64,000 nucleotides of DNA from Siniperca chuatsi (GCF_020085105.1 NC_058059.1:20769042-20833041), one strand, 5' to 3'. Shown: positions 26,801 to 40,546, counted from the stretch's first letter. Made by a program: numbers and translations. Notes: a model not told the origin generated them from the sequence alone.

Positions 26801-29108
26801 AAAACCAAAAGTATCTGCATAGTTAACGCGACAAAGACATGAGAAAATGTGGCGTTTTTTTTTTTTGTGTGACTGAAGTGAATTGACCCTTTCACTTGTC
26901 CATGAACTTTCAGTACTGGGTCAGAGCATTTCCATGACCTAAATGAAATGTCAGCAAGTCCTCATATCTGCTGTAAATGGCAAAATATATCGTTGGTCAT
27001 TGCCTTCCAAAATGCCCACATGACCAACAAACACTCTTCACATGAGTTAAGCCTGAAAGTTCATTCTTGACCTTGCAAACAGTAGTTTGACAAATACATT
27101 TTTAACTCAAAGTCCACCTACTTACTTTTTCTGGAGCTTTCAACTGTATCTGATGGTCTTCCTCAATGTTATCATGTGACCAAAGTCCTATACTTAGGTC
27201 ATGTGATGACAACTGAGCAAACTCCATCCACTGAGGAAGAGATGCGGATGAAAGCTCTGGAAAATGCTATTAAGTGGACCTTTGGTTAAAATTATTTTTT
27301 AATTGGGTTAAACTCTTTGTTTTCTGATTGGCCACCTCTGTGGTTAAGTTTAGGCAACTAAAACTGGTTAGTTAAAGATCGTAGTCATAGTTAAAGGAAT
27401 AGTGTAAGGATCAGTGTAAAAAACAACCAGTTGTGATTCTATTACTTGGCCAGTTTTACTTCCTTCCTTCATTTGTGCGGATTAAACAATTAAACAAATG
27501 AGATATAAGATGTATAATGTTAATTAGTGAGCTTTAGGTAGCTGATAGGTGGCTCTTGTTACTTTTGGACAGAGCCAGGCTAGCCGTTTCCCCTGCTTCC
27601 AGTCTTTGTGCCACGCTAACCGTCGCCTGGCTGTAGCTTCATATTTAACAGACAGACATGAGAGTGGTATCGATCTTCTCGTCTAACTCTCAGCAACAAA
27701 GCAAATAAGCTTTTTCCTAAAATGTCCAACTATTCCTTTAAAAGAAACCAACGACTGTTGACTGTTGGTATGAGATGTGAACTGCCAGTCAGGTGCCTCT
27801 GCCACTTTTGCCTCTCAGAAAGAAATCATTATATTCACAATCAGAAGAGGCCGCTCGTCAGGAAAACATCAACATATGAATTGTTTTAACAACCAATGCT
27901 GTAATTTCTCTTGTGAGGACAGCCTTAAAAATCCACCTCTGTTTCCACACCACTTTGTGTTGTCCCAAATTCCCCACAGAATTATTGATTTTTCCCCAAC
28001 ACTATCTGTATGGAACACAAAAATTCCACAATATTCCTGAAATTCAGTGAGAACTCCATACAGTCCACACAGTACATTTTACCACATATCACCAGTTAAT
28101 GTAAGTTGTGTGTGTTTATTGTGTCTCCAGGAGAGTACCGGCTCTGTGACTTTGAGGAGGGCCTGTGTGATTGGGACCTGACTTCACTGTCCAGACTAAA
28201 ATGGGTAAGGACGAATCAGGAGAACATCTCCATCACGGATCCTCTGAAAGGACCAGGCAGGGATCATTCCAACAACAGTGCAACAGGTATCACGTTCTGA
28301 TGAATCAAAGTATGCCTTTTCATCGTCGAATCCTTACTGTTGTTCCGTTTCATTGTCAGTGTGTTCAGTGTTATTCTTTTGAGTTTCTGTAAGTATTTTA
28401 AGTAACTTTGTTTCAAAAAATAATACTACATACATAAAAAATATATAAATAAAGGATATCATTCTTATCATTGCAGGTCACTTCCTATATGTCACTGTCC
28501 CTGATGGTGGTCTCACAAATGACTGGGCCGCTTTCCAAAGTCCCCGCCTTGAACCCACCAATAGTTCCCATCCTTGCAAGGTGAGTCCCAAGCTGATTCC
28601 TTCTTCGGTCAGAGACGTTTTTATTTTACTCCCAGGCTTTAATTTACTTCCAGTCAGTCTTAACAAGTTTTCTGTATCTTTCCGCTGTAGATGGTGATGT
28701 ACACTCACCAGTTTGGGCCGAGGTCTGGCGGTCTGACGGTGCTGGTGGCAGATCGTAGCATCTACCCGGTCTGGGAGCGGGCCGGAGCCCTAGGCGATGT
28801 TTGGGTGAAGGCAGAGGTGGAGATTGTCACCAACTCCACTTTCCAAGTGAGTACTTCACCTGAGTTTGTAGCCATAATGATGCTAGCTGTAGCCTAACAG
28901 AGATATTGATACTGAAGATTCATAAGTTAAGGTAAATAACAGGAAAATTATTGGTATTGGACATGGTAACATAAAGTACTTTATAGTTTTTATCACACAT
29001 TTAAATGTGAATTTAATGTACACAGACAGACTACGCATGTAAATTCTCACAAGCATCTGGTAGTAGAGCCTGAATGATACTGGGTTTTTGAGGCCAATAC
29101 TGATTATG

Positions 29109-29157
<49 letters not shown>

Positions 29158-32100
29158 ATATTTGAGAGTTTTATCTGATGAGAATATATCAGGTTATACT
29201 TGTTTTTTTTTAATTGAACATGCAAGAGAAAAGTGATCTTTGCGCATGATGATGAGCCATGATGACAAAAATCAGCTCCTTTCACCAGTTTTTATGCACA
29301 CTTTCAATTTGCACATAAAAAACCAGAGTGGAAACATCGAAAATAAAAGAAATAAAAAAATGTTTTTTCGCTTGGCTTGGGTGGAAAAGTGGGTGTATTA
29401 ATAAAAACAAATCTACCCAATGAAAATGTAAAGATAATAAACTGTGGGCAATGTCGATAAAGACAAAAATGAATAAAATAACATAATCAAACATGTTTAA
29501 TAAGGATCTTAAATTCCGTTACCACGATATGTACTGAGCAGGACATTTTACAGTTGAGAAAACAACTTTCTGGCACTATGTAATGGCAACACTGTTTCTA
29601 TATTACCTCAAACACATCTTAGTTCTGTTCTGTAATTTCTAAGACTATAAGTCTATAAACTGTGTGTTTGTGGGAATTTGGTTCCAAAATGAAATATTTA
29701 CTTTTAAAAGAAAGAATGACGATTGAAAGCAAATAGCAATTTTTTCACAAAATGGGTATAAAGCACTTTGGAAATTAATGTTTTAGTCTTGACCAGAGAT
29801 GAAATTGTATTGCTATCATGAATCTACCCTTTTCCATTTTCTTTTTCCCTTCCTCTGTCGACTTTTCTGTCATTATAGATTGTAATAATGGCAGCAGTCA
29901 GGGATTTTACATATGGAGGTATCGCTGTCGACAGCATTGTGCTGTCTCCTGAATGTCGCTTATCATCTGGTAATCCTTTTCACCGTATTTTTTAAAAACA
30001 ATGATTCCACATCTGCAGAGGATGAGAGTAAATACCTTCTGTGGTACGATAAATCTGCTATCTCACATTCTCTTCTTGAACAGAAAATAATACCTGGGCA
30101 AACTTCCCTAAACCTCCTAAACACCCGTGTACTGAACCGGACAAGATGTGTGATTTTAATCGTGACTGTGCAGGAGCAGAGGATGAAGCCAAATGTGGTG
30201 AGTCTAGTCATCCTGTTGACTCAGTTTTACTTTTATCAACTGCAAAGGTTCAAAGGTTGAAAATAAATTATCTTTGACAACCCAGCGAAGCACAAGTGAA
30301 GCTGTTTGGGGCCTCAGAAGCCACCTGGGGGCCCCCCAAATGAGCAAATTACAAAATGCTGTTGTATATCGCTTAAATGTTGAGTTTTTGAGAACTAAGA
30401 AAAGCAGACTTGTTTTAGAAGGTTTTTAAAAGGGGGTTTCATGAGGTTGTGGGCTTCAATCCAAGGAGGAGAAAGACGGTCCACAGCAGGAAAATCGTCA
30501 GCACTGATTGTTTGGTCAAACGTTACAGACGACCAAGGTTTACGTTCTCCTGACGAGCCACGTCTTGCGACCATGTGAATAATGAGCGTTGTTTCTGAGA
30601 AGCAAAGGAGGAAGTAAGAGTGACAGCGACAGAAAACCTCTAAGGGAGGAGATCGGGATGGATGATTCGGCACCCAAAGTGTCTGCCTTTGACACCGCAG
30701 AGATCTTTGTTTGCATCCAGTCTCCTACCAAAAGTTAATGATGGTTTCTTTTAACCATGCCCACGATCCTCTCCTAACCGCAGCGAAGAAGCAGCGAAGT
30801 AACAAACAATGTTGTCCTGCCGAAAGAAGCACCAGATATGAAAACGCTCATATCCAATGACAAATGACTTTATGTTGGAGGACTTTTTTAGAGAAGCATA
30901 GAATGCTTTAAAAGATCTGAAACCATTCAAATAAAAAAATGGCAGCATTATGTTGCCAATTTTTTTTTAGGTAATATGACATATTGATTTGTTTTTTTTT
31001 TGTACAGCCAATACCTGCAATGATAAGGAAACTAAGCAGGTTTATTTACTGTCTTTTATTTTTTAAATGAATAATCGGCACTGACCTTTATGACCCGTCA
31101 CATGCACTGAACATGCAAGAATAATGCAAGTCACCATGTAAAGTTGTAAACTGTCTGATTCTTGTCTCATTTTTAATGGGAGATGTCTCCATGAATCATG
31201 TCTGCAGGGGATTTCTCTTACACCGAGGGCAGCTCAGGCTGGACTGACTCCAGCATTGGGAGTCAAGGTTGGGTGCTATATGAAAATTCCACATCCAAAG
31301 GTACAACTACTCTCTGTCATCACAACACTCAACTATGGATTTACTAATATTCAGTGATTAAAAAAGATAACAAAACATTTTGATTTCATATTTCTTAGAG
31401 GACTACCTGTATGTAGCCGAGGCCCCAGGCCAGCAGCTGACCGATGCCCAGACACGGACCCCCCTCCTGGGCCCCTCCGGGCCAGCCTGCACCCTCAGCT
31501 TTGATTTTGCACTGACTGGGAATCCAGATCACATTGGTAACTAAATTAACGTCTTATCCGTCATGTCTTCTTTTGACTTTTAACCCTAACCCTTTTCCCA
31601 GGACCCACGACTCACAGCTTTTAATATGACTGTTTACGTCTCTCTGCTGCAGGTGAGCTGTCCGTCAGGGTGATTGACAGCTTGCTGGGTGTGCTGCCTA
31701 AGCTGTGGGAGTTCAGTGGGAAGACAGGAACAGGGGAGGGGGCATGGCAGCACGTCAACGTGCCTATCGGAGTCAGAAAACATCGCTTCCAGGTCAGCTT
31801 TTTTCTCAGGGCTAATAGAGACTGCTATAATTATCATTTGAAATGTTTGCATTGAGGATGAGATTTGACTCACAGATATGAGCCACAAAATTAAATAGGA
31901 CGTCAAACTTTAGTTGTGTGTTTCCAAAATGTAAAGACTTTTCTATCCTGCTGGTACCAAAGAAAGGAAAAAGGAAATCATAGAAAACAACATAACCCAA
32001 TAAGTTCTGGTGATGCATTGCGGCTAGAAGACATGCAAGGAAATATTTCATTTCCAATTGCCATCTTTAATAGGTTGTAATAAAACAGCTGCATCTTGTG

Positions 32101-35100
32101 GAACTGGTTAAAAATCTGCTTTACTGTTGAAGTTGAATTTGTTGAATTTTGTCTTTTCACTTATTAGGGCTCCTCTGTTTTCCTCGTTTTGTTTTTACCA
32201 GCTGGCGTTTGAAGCTCGCGCTGTGAAACTTTGTCCTTGCGCCAAGATTAAAGTGAAAAACGTTCGCTTTGTCAACTGTCATGCTGACTATTTTCCATCT
32301 TCTCCAACAGGTAACTCTCATAACTATTTACAGTATACATACATGATGCATACTTTCACCTTTTACCTAGAAATGTCTCAATGCTTGGATTACATGGTTT
32401 TTTTTTGGCCAGCACTATCATGTAACTTTGAAGATGGACTGTGTGGATGGTATCAGGACAACAGTGACAACTTCGACTGGACGCTGCTCGATGGGATGGA
32501 CCACACCATCGGGATCGGTAAGCTTATTTAAAAACCAAAAACAAAAATAAAGCAATGCATATGGATATACAGCACATTGGTGTGTTTTTTAGTAAGGAGT
32601 ATCTCAGACACAAAGACACGTGCTTTGCCTCCATCTTTCCTTAGCCTCACTGGTAGAAAACATCACATTTTTAATGTGTCATATGGAGTAGAGAATCCAT
32701 AGGAGGATATTTTGTAATCGCGGTTTGATGCAATAATAATGCTATTAATGCACATTAACAGTTACCAGTGTTTGTCAGGTGTTTATTGGCCATTACATCA
32801 TCTATTTTAATCATCTTATGTATGCAATGAAGAGAAATATCTTGCTCATAATCTACTTATATGCTAATGGTTTAATATACAGAGTATTTCTATTCATATT
32901 GTTCATAGTTTTTTGATTTAAGATACATGTTTTGTGAAAAATGTAACAGTCAAACCTACTAAAAGCTCAAATCACTTCCATGTTCATCACACATTTGGGA
33001 TGTAATTCTAGTCCCAACACAGCCTCAAGGCTGCAAGCTATTATTGCACTGGTAGTCACTCTACATCAGGGAACATAGAGTGAAAACACAGTGACAACAG
33101 TGCTCCATTCTGTTGAAGAAGCTTAAGTTCTAATTTACTTCAGAAATTAACAACTTTTTGACCAGCGCACTGGGCTAAACTGCCCAAAGACAAATAGTTT
33201 TTCTGGTTTGAAAATAATTATTTTAAATCTTCAGAATCGGTTTAGGCTTTTCAACGAGTCTTTTAATCAATGAATAATGAAAAATTTGAATAGAGCTAAA
33301 GTGACAAGATCTTTGATAGTCTATTTGCTGTAAATGTGCTCAACATAGTATATAGCTTATTAATTGCATCACTCATAATCACTATAAATCATGAAGTATA
33401 TCATAAGACAATACAGTATAACTGCAGTTTATATGGTGCCACTGCTGTACTTGTGATGCCTTAAAACTCACTTAAATTCCCGCCCGTCTTTCTGTTGATG
33501 TCCAGGCAGAAGCCTTGTTGTGGACATGTGGAGTCCTTCTCTGCGCGGTGTGTTCGGACGCTTAGTGTCATTCACACAGTTACCAGCTCCCACAGATTAC
33601 TGCCTGTCCTTCTTCTACAAACTCTACGGGCCGAACACAGGTGAGGATGAGACTGCATGGAAAGCAGTGTAGAGTGAAATAATGATAACAAAGCATCTGT
33701 TTCTTTAAGCCTGTGAATATGTTTAAGGGGGTAAAAAAAACAACAACAACAAACAACCTGAAGTTAATAATTTAATACAAAAGGAACAGGATATATTCTT
33801 AAAAGTCACATTCTGTCTGTTAAAAGAAGCTGGAAATAATCAGACAATTAAATCATTTCTTTTCCTTCTCACTCGTACTGCCCCATCCCCACCCACTGAC
33901 CCCGTCCAGGTGCTCTGAATGTGAAGCTCTTAGATAACAGCGGTTATGAGAGCGTCCTCTGGACCCGCAGTGGAGCTCATGGCAACGTGTGGCACGAAGC
34001 CCACTGCCCAGTACCACACCAGCTCACAAACTTTCAGGTATGGAATAACTGCAGTCAGCCTGAAATTAATAAACAATGTCTCAGAATTCATGCAATGTCA
34101 CGCAGCTTCATGCATCTTTCATATTAGACAGTTTGGGATTTTGGAGAATTTCTTCTTGCTTGTGGTAAAACAAAATATCACTGCAGCTTTAAGCAAGTAC
34201 TTGTGTATACTCTGTCTCCACAGATAGACAAGAAGATGATTCCAAAATAGATATTTTAACATTATCTTCCTTCCTTTCCAACTCACCCTTTCTGACCTTT
34301 GACCTATCTCCAGCTGATGTTTGAAGCGGTTCGCTCTGGTTTTGACGGGCGCGTGGCCATTGACGATGTGGCGTTCGTGGGCCGTCCGTGCACCGTGCCG
34401 AGGATGTGTTCCTTTGAAGGCCAGCGGTGTGGGTACAGCAGCTCTGGTAAAGTTCACTGGCTCCACCGCAGCGGAAACACCGCCACGACGCCCGGACCCA
34501 AAACCGACCACACTCTGGAGACTGAACTGGGTGAGAGAGAATCCCATTAAATAATAGCAATATTTTAATATACGTGCAAAAAACGGAGAGACTGTGATTT
34601 GCGATCTTCCTCTGCCTGGTTGGTTGCTCAGGTTTCTACATGATGGCTAACACCGGAGCAAACATCCTTCCTTCTGGTGGTACGGCAGTCCTCACCTCCC
34701 CTGTTCGCAAAGGAACCGCCAAGACTGAGTGCGTCCATTTCTGGTATCACATGGGAGGAGTGAATCCTGGTGAGGCACCTTCACACACTGAGACACAACC
34801 ACAACAAGAAGTGTGCGCTCAGTAGAGTGCAGATCTCCGCCAGGCCTGGTATCACCAAAATCATGTCAGCTAAAATATTTTCTATATAGGCTTTTTGGAA
34901 AGCGCATAATTATTTTACTGCACATTAACATCTATATGTAATGCAGCATTTCTAAAAAAAAGTATACAGATTTAATAAAAACACGCAGGCTTCTTGGACT
35001 TTTATTGCAGACATATGCAGCGGCGGCCGCCCTATACGCTGAATACGCAATTGCGTAAGGCTCTACAAAACCGTTGTTTTTACTGGGAGACATAAAGCCA

Positions 35101-38100
35101 ATCAGTGTTTACTACAAATGTGTGTTTTGTGTATTAATGCCATGCAAGGATTATGCCCACTTTATAGATTGCGGGAATGTTCTTGCCACATTGTGGTAGT
35201 ACAATATCAAAGGGTTGTCATGTTGTCCTCATAAAACAAATAATAAGTTTTATATAGTTACATATGTAGTTAAACTATATACAGTAGTTTATAGTTTTAT
35301 TTCATAGTTCTCGGCTCCAGACAAAGTAAGGAGGGCCCCCAAAGAAAGTCAAGTGTCTTGAAGTTTTACAAGCCTCCAAATGTCACTGTGTTGGCTGAGT
35401 TTGGAGCCCCAAAGCTTTGAATCTTTTTCGGCACAAATAGAAAGAAATCCCCAAAACTTCATAAGGCTTCATCCACTCATCACTGCCCTAGCGGAAACAA
35501 GCTTCCAAACCGAAGCAGTCGTTGATCACTTGCGGCCCCCACTGGCCGGTTAAGAGGAGTCAGCAGTCGACGGCAGCATAAAACAGAGCAGTCAATAAAA
35601 TGGGTTTTTCAAAAATTGTGAATCACCGCAACCACGAGAAGTACTTGAGCATACAGTCATAAATGTGCGCAAAAAAAAATTAGGCTGATTGGTCCAGTAG
35701 TATGCGAGATTAGCTGCGGACAGACACACACACACACGACCAAACGCATTATCCAGACATAATGACCAAAAAAACACAACTGAACTGTGTGTACTTTGCA
35801 GGTTCTCTGACATTGTATATGAAGCCGGTGAAGGGAGAAAGGGTGAAGATCTTCTCTGACAGTCTGAACCAGGGAGATGTCTGGCGCCATGGCAACAGCA
35901 ACATCTCGAGTGCCCTTGTGGACTGGCAGGTACAGCGTGGACTCTGTGGAGGCTGGAGAGGGCTGCTTTTTAAGTGGCCAGTTAGAATACAATCATGTTT
36001 TTTTATGCATTAATAATAATTTATGAATTAATGAATGTGTTTTAGTTTATTTAGTGTGTTTTGTCCACACCTGAATTTAAAGATACCTCTCTCATTCAGA
36101 GACGTCTTTAAGACGTCTTTAAATGCCTTCAAAATCCACACTCAGTCTGTAGTTATTAAGTAAAAGCAGCATGTTAAACTTTCCATCTCTCCAGCAGAAT
36201 TTGACCCAGATTTGTCATTAGTGGACCTTTATATGTAGGATCTCGTGTTTCTCATTTAAAACCAAGATGATGATGTGCTTCACTCTGCTCTGCAGTTGGA
36301 GTTTGAGGTGGTCGGAGCCGGAGGCAAAGACACTCACATTGCAGTTGATGACATCTTCCTTTCAGCTCACCCATGCGAAGATCAAGGTTCGTAACATTTA
36401 GACTAGTGTGCAGGTTCATCGAAAAAAATATAGTACGATTCTAGACCTGATGATGTCATCAGGGTTATCCCGGCTTGGGCTTGAAGACTACAAATTTCAA
36501 CAGAAAGCCTGTGTTACAAACTGGATGTGTGGGTTTTGGAAGACATGGACATTTACCAGGCAGGGAAGGTCTAATGAAAAATCCTACTGAGTTGTGTTAT
36601 GGGGCTTATTATTATTTGCTGCTTTGATTTTGACCTTTTTTTTTTATCTCTCTCTTGTAAGTCCAACAACTTTATCAAAGTGCAATACTAAATCACTGGA
36701 GTACCCTTTTCAAAGATTTTACACCCAATTTTTCCCTCCATCTATTAGTTGTAACTTTACCTTGGAGAAATTCTTAATAAAATATTTTCAACATGTTGGA
36801 TACCCAACCCAGATCAAATTAAAAGACTACACAAAGCTAGGCATAGACACATTATTCACAGAGTTTTATTAAAAAAGAAAGCTGTACCAATACAATTAGC
36901 ATTTTGTGAAACATCAGTACAACAGTTGTGTCCTCTTTGTGTTAGTGTCCATTTTTGTTCTGTTAAATATCTCAGGTTCTAAGTGCAGTCTGGAGAGAGG
37001 GATGTGTAGCTGGAGCAACACGCAAAACATCAAAGTAGATAAACTGGACTGGGAGTTGACGAGCCAGGAGGCAGAGAGGCACTACTCCACCCCACATGAA
37101 GACCACACACTGGGCACAGAGAGAGGTAAACCAGAGAGACAAACAGGGACGGAGCTACTTTGACTGTGCATATTGTGGCAAAAGCTACACATGATCATGT
37201 TTCACTTCTTATCAACAAGATCTTCCCACTGAGTCAGGAAGCAGAGAGAACAATACTGTTTTTAAGCACAAAACTTATTTTATGTATGTCTGTCCATTTG
37301 TGTGTGTTTGTTTATCCAGCGAAGTGTAAAATAGACTACCTTCCCTCTCCTTTCTGCCAGGTCACTTCCTGTTCTTTCCAAGCAGCAACCGGACGGCAGC
37401 CAATCAAAATGCTCAGTTGCTGAGCCCTCACCTGCCCCCAACTAAGGGCACCTGCCTGAAATTCTGGGCCTACAAGCCGTACTCATGTGAGGATCACTGT
37501 TCTAAATGAACTTTTGTTTACCTCTGGTCAGGCAGATCCAATTCTCAAGTTGCCGTATCCACACATGAATCTCGTTGTGAAAAACTTTCAGATGTGGTCT
37601 GGATGTGCGTGATCCATTTCCACTTTTTATTTCTTTTTCTTTTTTTTAATGTATGCAGCGGACAGCGAGCTGAGGGTGTGGAGTCTGACTGAAGGTCGTC
37701 TCCATCAGCTGCTGGTGGTGAGTGAACTGGGAGGACCGTGGAAACGCTTTGATGTCAACATCACATCTACTGAAGAATACCAGGTCAGACTTTCACTTTA
37801 TTATATACTAATATAGTGCTTCTAACACTTTAACCCTTTGTAGTGTTCTGTATGTAAGCCTTTTCCACAGCACAAAATGATACATCAAATTCTGCACACA
37901 GCTAAATGTCTTACTTTGGACAGGAATGATGGACCTGAGGGAACTTGTTTTTTGTTTCTTATTGTCTTCAGAGTTTTCAGACCAATACATTACAACTTCT
38001 ACATTCAAGGTTCTTTAACTAGACTACTATCTCTGCTGTCGTCTTGTTTTTGTTGTTAACAGATTGTGTTTGAAGGAATCAAAGGCACATCGGGTGTTGT

Positions 38101-39871
38101 AGCTCTGGATGACATTGAGTACACCGTCGGCGTCAACTGCGCTAACAAAGTCACAGATGCACTGACAAGTAAGATCAGCCAGTGGTTTTGCATGTTTTTC
38201 AGCCCATTTACTGCTAACTGCATATGTGCAAAGTTTATTTTTCTGCTTTCACAGATTTTTTTTAAAGCAATAGATTGACATTTTGGGATATATGTTTATT
38301 GTGATTGATACCACTTTGATGTCTGTGCACTAAATATGAAGCTACAGCCAGCAGCAGGTTAGCCTAGCTGAGCATAAAGCAGGGGGCTCTGTCAGAAAAT
38401 AAAAAAGTCTGCCTACCGGCACTTCTAAAGCTCACTAATTAACACGATATATCCTGTTTGTTTAATTCGTACAAAAACCGAGACGTGCTGGAACTATTTC
38501 TCTCCGGGCGTAGTGATTTTGCCGTAATTGACCATTTACTTCAATACAATATAAAAATCATCTTTCAAACCTGTCAAATTTACTTGAGACTGGTAATGCA
38601 TCACAGTCACCTTTATTTTTTCTTAAGTTATGTTATCATGTCGTAGTTATGCAGCTACAAGGACGGATTTCTAGTTGATATTCAAAGCATACCGAAATAA
38701 ATCAAAACTAATGGCTGCCTAGAAGGTACAATATGGGACTAAAAATGTATAATATGTAGTTGTAGTAGCAGTAAAGGATTTTTTCTAATTGTCAGCACTT
38801 TGTTAACTGGCTTAAAATGCAAACCCACCAGTGCAGCTCTAACTGTAATGTAACGTGGTCCCGTTGTCTTCAACACAATTTCTGGTAACTAAATGTTTTC
38901 CATCTTCCCTGTAGCCTCACCAAACGGAGACAACGCAGGAGGGACTGCAGCGTCCGTCATCGTGGTCCTGCTGCTGATCGGCACATTGATCGCCCTGCTG
39001 ATTTACTACCTGCGGACCCGACAGAGAATCAAGGCCGTGACCGGTCCATCGACATCATCTTCCTCGCCTGGTGTTGGTTTCCACAATGAAACATATGAAC
39101 CAGAATTCACAGTGAGTTAATCTGACATTCAAACCTTTGATAACAGTAAAAAAAAAAAAAAAACATCCAGTCAAATTTGTGCTAGTTAACTTGAGATCTA
39201 TCTCACTACTGAGTTAAATACTGAGCTAATATAGCTAGCATCATCTTTTCTTTACTGTGTCTGATTAATAATTAATCATGTGTTCATTTCAGCAAGACAA
39301 TGTGATGGTTCCACCAGCACAAAACCATCCGATGGCAGCTGGCTTCAATAATGTCTCCGTGAGTATACAGGACTTTTTACGACTAATGTTCTATTTCATT
39401 GGGTGGGGAGACCATATACTCATCCCTGTTCACATGTACTCTGTAAGTACGGTTGAATAAAGGTGGTTTAAAGCTGCACTAACATATCTTTGACAACTAG
39501 AGGGCAGAAAGTAGACTCTAAAATAAACTCACAGCCATGAGCCCGAATATTCTATATATATTTATGTTCTTGTGGCTAATTTGTTAGAATTGGTTAGAAA
39601 ACAAATACCTTTTTATTTATTTTTTGGTTAAAGCTTTCATTTCACTTTCATTTTTATGATAGCTAAATTATTCACAGGGCTCATTATTTTTGGTTCTCAA
39701 TATGTTTGTGCAGGGCCTTTAAGAAGACGCAAAAATATTACTGTTTACTAACATGTTTAAAAGTTACCACCCTCCCTTGGCCAGTTTATTATGGTTGTGC
39801 TCACTGACGGACCGACTCGTCTTGTGTTTCTGCAGGTCTCTGCTGATGTCAGAGAGATGGAGGTGGCGTGA
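20896..39871 (+). CDS. mamdc4: MAM domain-containing protein 4 (endotubin / apical endosomal glycoprotein)
   Basis: 29 coding exons: 20896-20947, 23292-23384, 23757-23921, 25346-25471, 25819-26052, 26206-26331, 28131-28286, 28477-28580, 28691-28846, 29879-29969, 30084-30197, 31208-31300, 31399-31536, 31653-31792, 32202-32310, 32413-32517, 33506-33640, 33910-34037, 34314-34530, 34632-34769, 35802-35929, 36296-36386, 36976-37125, 37361-37486, 37659-37783, 38063-38168, 38915-39111, 39293-39358, 39836-39871. They total 3,645 nt, exactly in frame (1,214 aa). Order: signal peptide (1-17), LDLa1 (~26-48), MAM1 (~50-223), LDLa2 (~230-265), MAM2 (~268-432), LDLa3 (~448-472), MAM3-6 (~475-1107), transmembrane helix VIVVLLLIGTLIALLIYYL (~1129-1147), cytoplasmic tail of ~65 residues. 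MAM hallmarks such as CDFEE.LCDW, CNFEDGLCGW and VALDDIE recur. The family is a type I membrane protein of apical endosomes in absorptive epithelium. Every junction is GT-AG; the exon 22 donor (GTTCGT) is weak. Confidence 0.95.
21480..21825 (+). repeat. LINE 3'-end remnant
   Basis: The stretch ends in CCCCTCTGGGATCAATAAAG (21788-21807) followed by TATTTCTGATTCTGATT, the kind of 3' terminus I know from fish LINE copies. No reverse transcriptase sequence remains. It lies in mamdc4 intron 1. Clade not determined. Confidence 0.55.
22478..22729. mobile_element. Palindromic MITE, copy 1
   Basis: TCAAGGTCCACTTACTT at the left end is mirrored by the reverse complement of AAGTGGACCTTGA at the right end. 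The inner arms (TTTTTCTGGAG near 22496, and AAGCTTCAGCAGAACAAG near 22693) also pair, so the whole ~250 bp could fold as a hairpin. No open frame. The same ends recur at 27107-27287 and 42453-42660. In mamdc4 intron 1. Confidence 0.78.
27107..27287. mobile_element. Palindromic MITE, copy 2
   Basis: Left arm TCAAAGTCCACCTACTTACT then TTTTCTGGAGCTTTCAACTG; right arm GATGAAAGCTCTGGAAAATG then TAAGTGGACCTTTGG, the inverse. The centre also pairs (ATCATGTGACCAAAGTC with TAGGTCATGTGAT). 181 bp in mamdc4 intron 6, same family as copies 1 and 3. Confidence 0.8.
27410..27740 (+). repeat. Dispersed repeat, copy in mamdc4 intron 6
   Basis: A distinctive run includes GGACAGAGCCAGGCTAGCCG (27568-27587), then TGTAGCTTCATATTTAACAG (27632-27651) and CCTAAAATGTCCAACTATTC (27716-27735). 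The same words occur in inverse order and orientation at 38255-38480. I recognise this as a common non-coding fish repeat but cannot name its family with certainty. Confidence 0.7.
29061..29620. repeat. Repeat related to the 9662-9938 element, containing a (TA)n tract
   Basis: Begins GTAGAGCCTGAATGATACTG and shares TTTTTGAGGC, ATTTGAGAGTTTT and GAGCAGGACATTTTACAGTTGA with the 9.7 kb element. A pure TA microsatellite occupies 29108-29155. The copy lies in mamdc4 intron 9; its right end is not clear. Confidence 0.6.
36501..36604 (+). repeat. Dispersed repeat, copy A (mamdc4 intron 22)
   Basis: CAGAAAGCCTG, GACATGGA, TTTACCAGGCAG, GGTCTAATGAAA and TTATGGG occur in this order here and again at 40547-40633, with spacer lengths nearly preserved. 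Both copies have the same orientation. Family unknown to me. Confidence 0.65.
38255..38480 (-). repeat. Dispersed repeat, inverted copy in mamdc4 intron 26
   Basis: TGACATTTTGGGATATATG, GAAGCTACAGCCAGCAGCAG, TCTAAAGCTCACTAATTAAC are the reverse complement of the order seen at 27410-27740. The two copies thus form an inverted pair about 10.5 kb apart inside one transcription unit. Confidence 0.68.
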
Positions 39872-39963
39872 GGCAGGAGGAGCGGTGTTTCTGCCACCTA
39901 AAGGTGGCTTTGTGAAATGAAGGCGATATCACAGCAGAAGAACTGCTTGTGTCGCCCTTACAT

Positions 39964-39964
<1 letters not shown>

Positions 39965-40013
<49 letters not shown>
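39965..40013. repeat. (AC)n microsatellite in the mamdc4 3' UTR
   Basis: 49 bases of uninterrupted AC dinucleotide starting about 95 nt after the mamdc4 stop codon. Confidence 0.96.
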
Positions 40014-40017
<4 letters not shown>

Positions 40018-40546
40018 CACATACACAAAACACAAGCCCACATACTGAAACACTGATGAAGGCCTAATCGGTGCAGCTGCCTCAGATCTGCTGGAGCCCT
40101 TGAGGGTTGCAGCTCTCTGCCTGTGGACGGACAGATGGAAGTCAGAAGAAGATGTCTAACGTGTCATGGATGGAAAAGTAGTTTAACTTTCTTTATTTAA
40201 ATCGAGATTGGGCATAACCCATGAATAGCAAAAATGGTTGGCGATGTAGGATCCATCCGGATCTGTGAGGAAGTTCCAGCAGTTTCAGGTCAAGTGCAAC
40301 ACTGAATCATGTTAGTTTAGTTTAAGGAGAACTCCGCAGGTTGGGCTCCTTTCTCATGGCTTAGAGTGGCGCCACTTCCATTTTACATGTTAGAGCCAGT
40401 TAATTAGTCAGAAGTATTACTCAGCCTGTGATATCTGCTGTATAATGTCTTCTGTGCCTCTGGAGGAGTTTTGTCAAGAAAATAACTCACTCAATAACTC
40501 CTTAACCAGTTATCTCGGCTTTAGCTCGGAGACTATCCATTTACAG

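Noticed and set aside
34119-34547. 142-codon minus-strand open frame
   Set aside because: It is the antisense shadow of mamdc4 exon 19 and its flanks; the plus strand has MAM-domain homology and proper splice sites.
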